The translations under genes were made by a program, and so were the position numbers. The notes under the pieces were generated by a model. It had not been told where the DNA came from. It made no database searches and saw nothing but the letters and a program-made list of their open reading frames with translations. A stretch of DNA of 43,998 bases from an uncultured Pirellulaceae bacterium (GTDB lineage: Bacteria > Planctomycetota > Planctomycetia > Pirellulales > Pirellulaceae): contig CAKQWG010000004.1 of NCBI GenBank assembly GCA_934278005.1, positions 1 through 43,998 of the forward strand. The letters run 5' to 3'. Below are positions 24,891 to 33,259 of this stretch, one piece after another (the stretch's first letter is position 1; the number at the start of each line of letters is the position of its first letter).

Positions 24891-27800
24891 ATGATGATGC
24901 GTTGGCCGGGTTGCTGCTGGATGGGATTGACTTGCTGCTGGATAGCTGGCAGTGCTATTTTCGGAGATGCTCGTCTAGCAGCGCAGCCGCCGAGTGAGGC
25001 GCGTCGCGCGCCGCTGCCGCCGGCCGAATCGCTCGAGATGATCGCACTGGCCGAAGGTGAGCAGGCGCGGATGCTGGCTCATGAGCCGCAGATTGTCGAT
25101 CCAGTCGAGGCCGTTTTCGATGACGCGGGACAAATGTGGGTCGTCCAAATGCCCGACTATCCGTTCCGCGTTAAGGAGCAACCACAGGGCCGCATCGTCG
25201 TGCTCAGCGATCTCGATGGCGACGGGCTGTACGACAACTCGCAAGTGTTTGCGGACCAATTGGAAATGCCCACCGGAATCGCGCTGTGGAAAGACGGGGC
25301 AGTGGCCACGGTGGCCGGTAAGTTGGTCTATCTGCGCGACAGCGATGGCGACGGTCGAGCTGATGAAACGCAAGTCTGGCTCGAGGGCTTCAAACAAGAC
25401 AACGAACAGTTGCGTGCCAACCATCCGCGACTGGGGCCCGATGGCTGGTGGTATATCGCCTGCGGTCTGCGTGGCGGAGCGGTGCAACTGGGACCTGAAC
25501 TGCGTGGCGATGCGCCCGCGGCTCCGCTGGAGATCGGCAGCCGCGACGTGCGCTTCCACTTGGCTACCAAAACAATCGAATTAATCACCGGTCCAGCTCA
25601 GTTCGGATTGGTCTTTGACGGCTTGGGACAGCGATTGTTCTGCAGCAATCGCAATCCGGCGGTGCAGGTCATTTTCGAACAAGCCGACTTAAACGGCAAT
25701 CCACTGGCCGGCTTGGCCCCCAGCATCGTCGATGTGGTTCCCGCCGGCGATGACTCGCGCGTCTACCCACTGGTCGACGCGTGGGTCACATCGCACTTGC
25801 ACTCGGGACAATTCACAGCCGCATGCGGAGTCTTCGCCCGCGGCCCGGCCGACGGCGCCACCGACATCTACACGTGCGAACCGACCGGTTCGCTGGTGCA
25901 CCGTCAGCGTTCGACGCGCGTTGGTACGCGGCTAACCCCGGCCGCCGAACAGCTCGATCCGGCAGGTCGCGAGTGGCTGGCCAGTCGCGATGCGTGGTTC
26001 CGCCCGGTCAACGTTGGACTGGCTCCCGACGGCGGACTGATCGTCGTCGACATGCACCGCGCGGTGATTGAACATCCTCAGTGGGTGCCCGAGGAACTCA
26101 AGCAGCGTCCGGATGAACGCTGGGGGGATAATGCGGGAAGAATCGTCTGGGTTGGCTCTGAGCAGCATTCCTCAAACGTATGGCGCGAGTTGCGCGACCG
26201 GCCCCTGAAAGGCCGTACCGATGCCGAACTGCTCGAATTAGTTGGCTCCGACAATCCGTGGCTGCGACAGACTGCCAGCCGACTCTTGCTGGAACGCGAT
26301 GCCAAATCGGCCAGTCAACCCCTGCAGCGCATGGCGGCCGACACCAGCCTGCCCACTAATGCGCGCTGCGACTCACTACGTCTAGCAAGTCTACTGAGCC
26401 AAGGCGAGTCGACGAATATCGATGTTGCTCCCTTTCTCGATGCCGACCTGAGCCTCCCCAGCCAGCAGGCTCTGGCAATGGTCGCCTTGAGCATTAGCCA
26501 ACGCGGAGAGACTGCATCCGCCCATCCGGATAAACTGCTAGAGCTTGCCACGGCCGCACCTAGCAGCGGTGTGCGGTTTGCAGCCTGGCTGTGCCTTGGC
26601 GCAGCAGCCGAACGAAGCGACGAGGCAAAGGCTGAGGCGAGTGGCCAACCGATCGACGCGGCACACGTGGACGCCGTGACCAAGAGCTGGCTACAGGACG
26701 GGGACCGCTATGTGCTCATGGCTGCTGCGAGCGGGCTGCGCGATCAACCCGCCGCTTTGTTGCAAAGCTGGCTGCGCGGGCTCGCGCAAAGCTCGGACAT
26801 CAACCTCTCAGCGGCCGAGCAAGTACCGCACATCGCTCGGGCCCTGACGGCTGCAACTCTCCGCCAGTCTGCCGCACTACTTGAGCAGAGCGCTGGGCAA
26901 GATAAGGCTACGCAGCCCGCTGCACAGCTCAGCGATCAGCTGACTCAAATTATACACACGGCGTCACAGGCGATCTCTCAAAGCGCGGCGGTGCAAGCTG
27001 GGACACCGGCCTCAGCTGGCCAGCGTGCGCTGCGGCTGGCTGCACTTGAGTGCCTGCAACCCATCGCTAAACACGCCCAGTTAAAATCGCAGCTCGCACC
27101 CGAGTTGTGGGAGAATCTGGCCACGCTGGCGGAAGACCCCGCGCAAGCGATGGGCATGCGCGTGGCGGCCATTGCGCTGCTGGCGGACTCACCACGGCAG
27201 GACACCTCACAGCGATTGAGCCAGATGGTCTCAGCCACGGCTGACCCGGACCTGACTGGACCACTGCTTCAGGCCTGGTGCGCCATCCGCGGCGATGCGC
27301 CCAACTCGCTGCTCATCGAACGGCTGACTAGCGCTACGCCACAACTGCAGCGTGAACTGTTGCCTCTGGTGGCTTCCAGCGAAACGCGTTTGGGACTGCT
27401 GGCAGAACAGATGCAAACCGGCCAAATAACCGCTGGGCAGATTGGCGTTGCTGAACTGACCAAGCTTGTTGCCCGAGCTACAGGCGATGCCAAAGCACAG
27501 TTGCAAAAACAGCTGTCGCTGATCGCCAACTCCGATCGCGCCCAGGCCGTCGAGCTATACAAATCGAGTTTGGCCTTGGAGCCGAATGTACAGCGTGGTT
27601 TAGAGGTCTTTCGCAAGCACTGTGCATCCTGCCACCGCGTCGGCGAGGTCGGCGTGGATGTCGGCCCCAATATCTCCGACTCGCGCACCAAGCAGCCCCT
27701 CGAATTATTGACTTCGATCTTGAATCCAAACTTGGCGATTGACAATAATTACTTTCGCTACGTAGTGCTCACCGAAGACGGACGAGTAATTGAAGGGATT

Positions 27801-28013
27801 ATTGCGGAGGAGACGGCAGATGCTTTGGTAATTCGGGGCCAGGACGACCGGCGCGAGTTGATTCGGCGCGAGGACATTGACACAATGAAAGCCACCGGTG
27901 TTTCGCTGATGCCCGACGGGCTTGAAGCGCAGATTGACCCGCAGTCCATGGCGGACTTGATCGGTTTTATCAAAGGCTGGCGTTACATGGACGGTGCTGT
28001 TCCAGGCAAGTAA
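24891..28013 (+). CDS. PVC-type membrane-bound dehydrogenase / heme-binding domain protein (second copy)
   Basis: The protein has 1040 residues, with a short hydrophobic signal (CCWMGLTCCWIAGSAIFGDA). Residues about 50-430 are the dehydrogenase-like propeller: DPVEAVFDDAGQMWVVQMP, LSDLDGDGLYDNSQVFADQ, RDSDGDGRADETQVWLEGF and APDGGLIVVDMHRAVIEHP. Asp-rich DxDGDG loops may bind calcium. A helical HEAT-like middle leads to the heme domain with HCASCHRVGEVGVDVGPN (CxxCH near residue 911), then SILNPNLAIDNNYFRYVV and a closing helix DLIGFIKGWRY. It differs from the 8753 relative in length and in its propeller sequence, so they are not a recent duplication. A periplasmic oxidative role is inferred from the family; the substrate is unknown. 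The ATG triplet at 24891 leaves a choice of three adjacent starts. Confidence 0.9.
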   Translation: MMMRWPGCCWMGLTCCWIAGSAIFGDARLAAQPPSEARRAPLPPAESLEMIALAEGEQARMLAHEPQIVDPVEAVFDDAGQMWVVQMPDYPFRVKEQPQGRIVVLSDLDGDGLYDNSQVFADQLEMPTGIALWKDGAVATVAGKLVYLRDSDGDGRADETQVWLEGFKQDNEQLRANHPRLGPDGWWYIACGLRGGAVQLGPELRGDAPAAPLEIGSRDVRFHLATKTIELITGPAQFGLVFDGLGQRLFCSNRNPAVQVIFEQADLNGNPLAGLAPSIVDVVPAGDDSRVYPLVDAWVTSHLHSGQFTAACGVFARGPADGATDIYTCEPTGSLVHRQRSTRVGTRLTPAAEQLDPAGREWLASRDAWFRPVNVGLAPDGGLIVVDMHRAVIEHPQWVPEELKQRPDERWGDNAGRIVWVGSEQHSSNVWRELRDRPLKGRTDAELLELVGSDNPWLRQTASRLLLERDAKSASQPLQRMAADTSLPTNARCDSLRLASLLSQGESTNIDVAPFLDADLSLPSQQALAMVALSISQRGETASAHPDKLLELATAAPSSGVRFAAWLCLGAAAERSDEAKAEASGQPIDAAHVDAVTKSWLQDGDRYVLMAAASGLRDQPAALLQSWLRGLAQSSDINLSAAEQVPHIARALTAATLRQSAALLEQSAGQDKATQPAAQLSDQLTQIIHTASQAISQSAAVQAGTPASAGQRALRLAALECLQPIAKHAQLKSQLAPELWENLATLAEDPAQAMGMRVAAIALLADSPRQDTSQRLSQMVSATADPDLTGPLLQAWCAIRGDAPNSLLIERLTSATPQLQRELLPLVASSETRLGLLAEQMQTGQITAGQIGVAELTKLVARATGDAKAQLQKQLSLIANSDRAQAVELYKSSLALEPNVQRGLEVFRKHCASCHRVGEVGVDVGPNISDSRTKQPLELLTSILNPNLAIDNNYFRYVVLTEDGRVIEGIIAEETADALVIRGQDDRRELIRREDIDTMKATGVSLMPDGLEAQIDPQSMADLIGFIKGWRYMDGAVPGK

Positions 28014-28208
28014 ACCCGGCTTACCGACGGCTGGCCTCGCAGCGGCCGCCGTGGCAGCTTAATCAATTGAGGGTCGGCAGAGACTCAAGGCGGCGAAACA
28101 AGGCGGGTAGCCAACCTGGACTGCTGCGACACGTCGCGGCTTTGGCTGCTGAGCCATCCGCGGCGACAGTTCAGCGTTGCCAGTTGCTCGGCGTGTACGA
28201 CGACTAAA

Positions 28209-28715
28209 ATGACGACAGCTAAAACAACACAAAGTTTAAAGCGCATGAAAGACACACCTGCCTCATTGCCCACGATCGGCTGGCGTGAGTATGTTTCGCT
28301 GCCGGATTTAAAAATACCCGCCATCAAGGTCAAGGTCGACACCGGGGCGCGTTCGTCCAGCCTGCATGCGTTTGAGATGGAGCTTTTTTCCCACAAGGGG
28401 CTGGACTATGTGCGATTTAAGATCCATCCCATACAACGCAATGACACCAGGATTGTCGAGGTAGAGACACCCGTATTTGACATGCGACGCGTCAAAAGCT
28501 CGAGCGGCGAATCGTCCGTGCGGCCCGTGATCGTGACTCTGGTAGAACTGATGGGTGTGGCTTGGCCAATTGAATTAACACTCGCTAACCGCGACCAAAT
28601 GGGCTTTCGAATGTTGCTGGGCCGCGAGGCGATACGCGGGCGGATGTTGGTCGACCCCGGTCGGTCTTACTTTGGCGGTAAACCCAAACGCAAGAAGGTC
28701 AAACGCAAACCTTAA
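28209..28715 (+). CDS. retropepsin-like aspartic peptidase (RimB/ATP-dependent zinc protease family)
   Basis: The protein has 168 residues, or 156 if ATG 28245 (MKDTPASLP) is used; neither has a clear ribosome site. It starts its conserved core with PTIGWREYVSLPDLKIPAIK and carries the catalytic motif VKVDTGARSSSLHA, the DTGA form of single-domain retropepsin-like proteases (PF05618). Later blocks are VRPVIVTLVELMG and MGFRMLLGREAIRGRMLVD, also family signatures. The end is a basic tail (KPKRKKVKRKP). Relatives often sit beside RimK-type ATP-grasp ligases and act on poly-glutamate tails; no such ligase is encoded in this window. The annotation as a zinc protease is historical and not supported by a metal motif. 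Confidence 0.85.
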   Translation: MTTAKTTQSLKRMKDTPASLPTIGWREYVSLPDLKIPAIKVKVDTGARSSSLHAFEMELFSHKGLDYVRFKIHPIQRNDTRIVEVETPVFDMRRVKSSSGESSVRPVIVTLVELMGVAWPIELTLANRDQMGFRMLLGREAIRGRMLVDPGRSYFGGKPKRKKVKRKP

Positions 28716-28797
28716 GGCCTAGGTGTGTGACTCGGCCACGCACTTTCTAGCCTATGCGGCGCGTGGGGTAATCTCAGGTGTAAAAGACTGGGCATGC

Positions 28798-29475
28798 CTA
28801 CGGCTGCAGCTTGAGCAGCAAGCGGTTATCTCCAATGTCCTGCAGTCGGACCGCTGGTGAGAGTTGAGCACCCTCCCGCAAGACTTCATCTCCGAGCATA
28901 ACCACATTCTGCTTGCTCGAACGAAAAACGAATTTTACCGGACGTCGCTCAAGTTCATCAGCCATATCCGCCAAGTGGTCCGCGGAGCGTTCGCCGGCTC
29001 CGTCATCTACTCTGCCCACGAGATTGTCCGTCAGTTCGCCCGGCAAACCGCTATTCGGATCGTCACCGATGGGCTCAATCGAACTACCGACGGAACTTCG
29101 CTGCAGCGCATCTGCGGGCTTGCTTGCAAGGCTTTTGAACGGATTTGAGCTGGCTAAGAACTGCAGGTCGACGTCGGGCCATGCCGACTTTTTGCTTGGC
29201 GTTTTAGCCTGCTTTGCCGCGCCCGCCACACTCGGTGCGCCATGCGAACTAGTCGGCGCAGGCACATGAGAAGTTCTGTTATCGATCGGCACGGTCTCAA
29301 AGTCTGCCTCGTTAGCCGGCGCAAAAACTACATAAGCCAGCACCAACAACAACACTGGGACGAGCGCTACTTTCAGGCGCTGATGCTTGGCGGGTGGCTT
29401 GCGGTGCGTGATCCGCTTCGCGTTTGACTTGGCTGCCGACTTGGTTGCTGGCTTGACGTTTGGCGTGGCTTTCAT
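28798..29475 (-). CDS. PilP/GspC-like single-span inner-membrane protein
   Basis: The protein has 225 residues, with a very basic cytosolic start (about 33 residues rich in Lys, Arg and Ala), one membrane helix (LKVALVPVLLLVLAYVVFA), a long Pro/Ser/Ala-rich periplasmic linker and a small C-terminal beta domain (about 178-225) with VKFVFRSSKQNVVMLGDEVL and LQDIGDNRLLLKL. That layout and the end domain resemble the HR domain of PilP/GspC, which links the inner-membrane platform to the secretin. It is the last gene of the run that encodes PilM, PilN and PilO relatives, as pilP is elsewhere. Primary similarity is low, and no lipoprotein signal (usual in PilP) is present, so GspC-like may be better. 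Confidence 0.6.
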   Translation of the reverse strand: MKATPNVKPATKSAAKSNAKRITHRKPPAKHQRLKVALVPVLLLVLAYVVFAPANEADFETVPIDNRTSHVPAPTSSHGAPSVAGAAKQAKTPSKKSAWPDVDLQFLASSNPFKSLASKPADALQRSSVGSSIEPIGDDPNSGLPGELTDNLVGRVDDGAGERSADHLADMADELERRPVKFVFRSSKQNVVMLGDEVLREGAQLSPAVRLQDIGDNRLLLKLQP

Positions 29476-29554
29476 CGGAACTCAAATTTAAACGGTGGAT
29501 TGTCGAGTGTCGCCATCGACTTGGCGAACGTAACGCTCTGTGTCGCCACAGCAG

Positions 29555-30100
29555 TTATTCGCGCGAAGCGAAAAGTGAAGCTGGTGCGACGGGGAATTTC
29601 AGAGTAATTGCGACTCTGAAGCGGGCGGCCTGATCGTCCTCGGGCGCGAGGCTCAGTGACATGATTCGCACCGGGCGATCGAGCTGACTGACGACGTGCA
29701 AAAAACTGACCAGATCTTCGTAGCTAGCCGTGACTTGCAAAGCTAGACTGGCGACTCCATCGGCTGTGGATGTTTCGCGCAAATTCACTAATGCGATGTC
29801 GTGCCGCTGGAGCAGTTCGGTGGCAATCCCGATCAGCGGTTGATGGCCGGCGGTGACGACCGAATATTTGTCGGCTAAAGTTTCCCGCTTGTCTTGCAGT
29901 TGGAGCGTTAACTCTGACAGCTCTTGCTCCATCTGTGGAAGAATGCCCTGCAACCACTCTCCTTCGTGAGCGATTTGCTGAAGCTGCTGATCGGCAACGA
30001 AAACCGGCCGTAGACCGGCGAAATAGCTGCACAGCAAACAAGCCGTCAACACGGAGACTCCGATCAAGTTTATGCGCAGGGTTTTCAAATGATCGTTCAT
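29555..30100 (-). CDS. pilO: PilO-like inner-membrane platform protein
   Basis: The protein has 181 residues from ATG 30100 (MNDHLKTLRINLIG); a TTG at 30133 would add 11 residues and is rejected. One membrane helix (LIGVSVLTACLLCSYFAGLR) is followed by a coiled coil (EGEWLQGILPQMEQELSEL) and an alpha/beta domain (VASLALQVTASYEDLVSFLH) that matches the ferredoxin-like fold of PilO. PilO pairs with PilN to form the ring that couples the cytosolic ATPase to the growing filament. The order PilM-PilN-PilO-PilP is the classical one. Confidence 0.72.
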   Translation of the reverse strand: MNDHLKTLRINLIGVSVLTACLLCSYFAGLRPVFVADQQLQQIAHEGEWLQGILPQMEQELSELTLQLQDKRETLADKYSVVTAGHQPLIGIATELLQRHDIALVNLRETSTADGVASLALQVTASYEDLVSFLHVVSQLDRPVRIMSLSLAPEDDQAARFRVAITLKFPVAPASLFASRE

Positions 30101-30187
30101 GGTTAACCGTTCAGGTACGTGTGTGATCTCCAAGCTGGATAGTCTTATGCGCGGGAAGTGCCTGGGCCCGTGTTAAAAATTGTCCGG

Positions 30188-30766
30188 CTAAAACTCGCAG
30201 TGCAGCGAATACTGCAAAGTATCAGAACTGGCATCGACTTTCTCCAAAGAGCTACTCAAGCTGACTGCCGAGAAGCACTGCGTTTCGCGCAGCAATTGCA
30301 TCACGCGTGCGCAACTGGCAGAGCCCGTGCTGAGCAATTGCAAATCTACATAACCGTTAACAGGGTTGGGTGCGGTCGACGTCGGCACCACCCCCTGGTC
30401 GACAAACCCGAAGGATTTCACCTGCAGCTGTCCGCCGAGTTGCTGCTTCAGGTCGTGCAGCAGTGCAATAGCTACCAGGGGCGAGTGCTGACCACGCGCG
30501 ATGAGCTGCTGAGCTACGACGTTCTGTAGTTCGCGTAGCTGCGCTTTCAACTCTCCACACTCTTGGCGTATCCGGCGTGGATGTTCCGCCAACGCAGTTT
30601 GCATCGCTTGTTTGCGTAGTTTGCTTGCAGCCGTCGTTTGACCCCAGATAATACTGCCAGCGGTCAATAACAAGGCTAACACAAGGCCCTTTCGCCAGGC
30701 CTGCCACAGGCGTTGCTGCCGAAAGCGATGGATGGCCGCCGGTGGCAGTAAATTGATTCTATGCAC
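30188..30766 (-). CDS. pilN: PilN-like inner-membrane platform protein
   Basis: The protein has 192 residues. It opens with MHRINLLPPAAI, which contains the INLLP box that binds PilM in this family, then one membrane helix (GLVLALLLTAGSIIWGQ), a coiled coil (RRIRQECGELKAQLRELQNV) and a small alpha/beta domain. The start is GTG 30766, supported by a strong GGGGGAGGTG 5 to 7 bases before it. The gene overlaps the end of pilM by 8 bases, so their translation is coupled. Confidence 0.82.
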   Translation of the reverse strand: MHRINLLPPAAIHRFRQQRLWQAWRKGLVLALLLTAGSIIWGQTTAASKLRKQAMQTALAEHPRRIRQECGELKAQLRELQNVVAQQLIARGQHSPLVAIALLHDLKQQLGGQLQVKSFGFVDQGVVPTSTAPNPVNGYVDLQLLSTGSASCARVMQLLRETQCFSAVSLSSSLEKVDASSDTLQYSLHCEF

Positions 30767-31925
30767 GCTGCACCTCCCCCCAAGCCAAGGCGGCCGCTAG
30801 AGCATATTCGGCCGTTAGACAGGTCTCACCGGAGTTGACCTGCCACTGGGCGACAGGGCAAGTCAATTTGGATTGCAGCAGATCGCTCAGGCCGTTGATC
30901 CGAGGTGCACCGCCCATCAACCACAGCGTACCCACTTTACAGCCTTGATGCCGCCAGGTGATGTACTCTATGGCCGTCCGCAGCTCTTCGGCCAACTGCG
31001 AACAGATACGGCTCACGGCGTCATAGGTTTCAATCTGCGCGGCATCGGCAACAGTCGATGCCGCGTGCTTTAGGCACTGGGCGATCCAGTGCACGGCTTC
31101 GGCCGTATCCATTTGATAGTCCCTGCTGGCCGTAGCGATCAGCTCTTGGATCGAGCCATGGACCATGCTCCGCACGTAGCTGATCTGTCCCGCTTGAACG
31201 GCCACTAAAGTAGGGCTACCGAAACTCCAATCCAGCGCAATATTAATGCAGTTGGGATCCGCTGGCTCAGCAGCTAATTGCAATGCGCCCGCCAGGCACC
31301 ACGGTACACCGTCGAGCACGGTTGGCGTCAAACCAACTTCATCCAGCGACTGGGCAATCGACCAAGACAACTCCTCGGGAAGACTAAAGCAGCGCAGCTT
31401 GTCTTGGGCCTCTTTCGAATCGCTCGCGGACGGACTGGGCAGCACGGCGATGCATCGTGCACGGTGATCGTTCTTGGCTGAGGCGATCGTCTCCTGCACG
31501 GCGCGCAGATTGACTTGTGTGTCCTTAGGAACGTAGACCGTGCGATAGTCGCAGGCAGCCATACTGAGAGTCACCGCCACGCGCGTCCGCCGAGAAGCCG
31601 ATCGGCCGTTAAGCACGCGTTGAACGACGCGCGACAATTCTTTTATTTCGCGGGTGCTCCAGTTGCACTGCGCACCTGCATCCTCGCTGGCCGCAGGTCG
31701 AGTAGGTATGGACACTGCGCAAATTTCATGAATGGTGTCGCGCTGCCGCTCCACAGAGACAATCTTGGTCAGCCGTTGTCCAATATCGATACCTAAACCG
31801 CACGTATAGCGCGGCTTCCAGCCAAATCTAATAGGGCCGTGTTTGTAACTTACCGATTTGACGTGCATAGGGTGTCCCGCGCTAGCGACCACATGCCGTG
31901 CGCCGCAGTGGGGGCGCAGGGCCAT
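30759..31925 (-). CDS. pilM: PilM-like actin-fold ATPase of a type IV pilus/T2SS
   Basis: The protein has 388 residues from ATG 31925, or 369 from ATG 31868 (MHVKSVSYKHG); no ribosome site separates them. The core starts CGLGIDIGQRLTKIVSVERQ, the FtsA/PilM phosphate-1 loop. The second phosphate region is less clear (INIALDWSFGSPTLVAVQAG). The end has GTLWLMGGAPRINGLSDLLQ, the adenosine-binding segment of the fold. PilM is a soluble cytosolic protein that binds the PilN tail. An intrinsic terminator lies only about 40 bases upstream, which separates this group of four genes from pilB and pilC. Confidence 0.82.
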   Translation of the reverse strand: MALRPHCGARHVVASAGHPMHVKSVSYKHGPIRFGWKPRYTCGLGIDIGQRLTKIVSVERQRDTIHEICAVSIPTRPAASEDAGAQCNWSTREIKELSRVVQRVLNGRSASRRTRVAVTLSMAACDYRTVYVPKDTQVNLRAVQETIASAKNDHRARCIAVLPSPSASDSKEAQDKLRCFSLPEELSWSIAQSLDEVGLTPTVLDGVPWCLAGALQLAAEPADPNCINIALDWSFGSPTLVAVQAGQISYVRSMVHGSIQELIATASRDYQMDTAEAVHWIAQCLKHAASTVADAAQIETYDAVSRICSQLAEELRTAIEYITWRHQGCKVGTLWLMGGAPRINGLSDLLQSKLTCPVAQWQVNSGETCLTAEYALAAALAWGEVQRA

Positions 31926-31961
31926 TCAGCAAACCATAGCTTGCAATTAGCGTCGGTCTAG

Positions 31962-31994
31962 AAAAAAACGCCTGGCGCACCCACTCCAAGCGTT
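31962..31994 (-). terminator. intrinsic terminator between pilC and pilM
   Basis: On the minus strand AACGCTTGG (31994-31986) pairs with CCAGGCGTT (31975-31967), nine pairs with one G-U, around a 10-base loop, and is followed by a run of T (31968-31962). It lies about 75 bases past the pilC stop and 37 bases before pilM. It implies that the PilM-N-O-P genes receive less transcript than pilin-to-pilC, or that they rely on a promoter lying within or just beyond this hairpin. Confidence 0.8.
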
Positions 31995-32067
31995 CTTTTG
32001 GCAAGATATTTGTGTCCGCGAAGGGGCAGGGGAGGGATCGCTACCGAATGCCAGTTTCACGCGGCGC

Positions 32068-33252
32068 TTAGCCTGCGGCCCCGGCCTGTACGTCTAAAAT
32101 TGGCAGCAGTACGGAAGCAACGACAATACCGACGAAGACGCCCAGCACGATGATGATCAACGGCTCGCTCAACTTGAGCACTTGCCGCATTTGCAGACTA
32201 CCCTCGTCGCGGTAGTAGGCTCCAGCTGTAACGAGCACGCTTTCCAATTTGCCGGTCCGCTCGGCCATGATCAGCATCGCGTCGGCCCCCTCGGGCAGAA
32301 ATTGGAATTCTTCCAAGCTATACGTCAGGCCGCGTCCCTCCAGGACATCGTGCTCCCAAGCCTCTACCAGCGTACCCAGCACACCGCCGCTGGTTGACTT
32401 CTTGACCAACTGGATGGCCTCGAGCAAGGCGATGCCATTGCCCAGCAAGTGACCTAAGCTGAGAAACAGTTGTCCTACCGACAAATTCCGCAGAGCGTGT
32501 CCCAACACTGGGCTCTGAAAGCACAGTCGATAGAATACTTTTTTGACGCTCGGCTGAGTAGCAGCAAAGGCGATGGCAGCGGCGGTCAGTGCGCTGCCGA
32601 TGCCGACGATCGCCAAGTTACCACGAACAAAACCTGACACTGCGAACAGTAGCTTAGTCAGCATCGGCGGGACGACTCCCATCGACGAGAATGACTCCTC
32701 GAACTGCGGCAGCACGAACCAAACCAGGATTGAGGCCACGACCCCCGCGGCTCCGCAGAGGATGGCGGGGTAGGCCAAGGAGCCGATGATCGAGGCGCGG
32801 ATGCTCTGATTCTCTTCCAACTGCGCGGCGATTTGACGTAGCACATCGGTCATCCGTCCTGAGGCTTCACCGGCGCGAATGCTGGCCACTACTTGATGTC
32901 CCAGCATATGCTCTTGCTCAGCCACGGCCAGCCCCAGGCCTGTACCATTGTTGATGTCATCGAGAATCTGCAGGAGACATTGTTGCAAAGCTGCCTGGCG
33001 ACAACTTTTAGCGACCAATTCGATCGCTTCTGCAATATCGATGCCCGTTTCAATCAGCAGGGCCAGCTGTCGAAAGACGACCAACAGGCTACGGCTCGAA
33101 GCGCGACGACCAACGAATAGCCCCCAGCGATCAGCTAAGCCGCTCATGCGCGCAGCAGGTTCGGCGGCGATGTCTTGCGGAACAGCCAACATGCCGCTGT
33201 AGGCCGGCTTGTCGCCGGTAGTCGGGGAGAACAGTGTCGAGCTGACATTCAT
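32068..33252 (-). CDS. pilC: PilC/GspF-type inner-membrane platform protein
   Basis: The protein has 394 residues. It holds two copies of the T2SSF domain, each with a helical cytosolic part and a membrane segment: first FRQLALLIETGIDIAEAIEL and IRAGEASGRMTDVLRQIAAQ, then VGQLFLSLGHLLGNGIALLE and MIMAERTGKLESVL. Membrane helices include YPAILCGAAGVVASILVWFV, LAIVGIGSALTAAAIAFA and LIIIVLGVFVGIVVASVLL. PilC anchors the PilB ATPase and is thought to move pilin subunits into the fibre. The start is 7 bases past the pilB stop, so the pair is co-translated. The N-terminal 50 residues are not conserved and seem flexible. Confidence 0.92.
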   Translation of the reverse strand: MNVSSTLFSPTTGDKPAYSGMLAVPQDIAAEPAARMSGLADRWGLFVGRRASSRSLLVVFRQLALLIETGIDIAEAIELVAKSCRQAALQQCLLQILDDINNGTGLGLAVAEQEHMLGHQVVASIRAGEASGRMTDVLRQIAAQLEENQSIRASIIGSLAYPAILCGAAGVVASILVWFVLPQFEESFSSMGVVPPMLTKLLFAVSGFVRGNLAIVGIGSALTAAAIAFAATQPSVKKVFYRLCFQSPVLGHALRNLSVGQLFLSLGHLLGNGIALLEAIQLVKKSTSGGVLGTLVEAWEHDVLEGRGLTYSLEEFQFLPEGADAMLIMAERTGKLESVLVTAGAYYRDEGSLQMRQVLKLSEPLIIIVLGVFVGIVVASVLLPILDVQAGAAG

Positions 33253-33259
33253 TGGCCGA

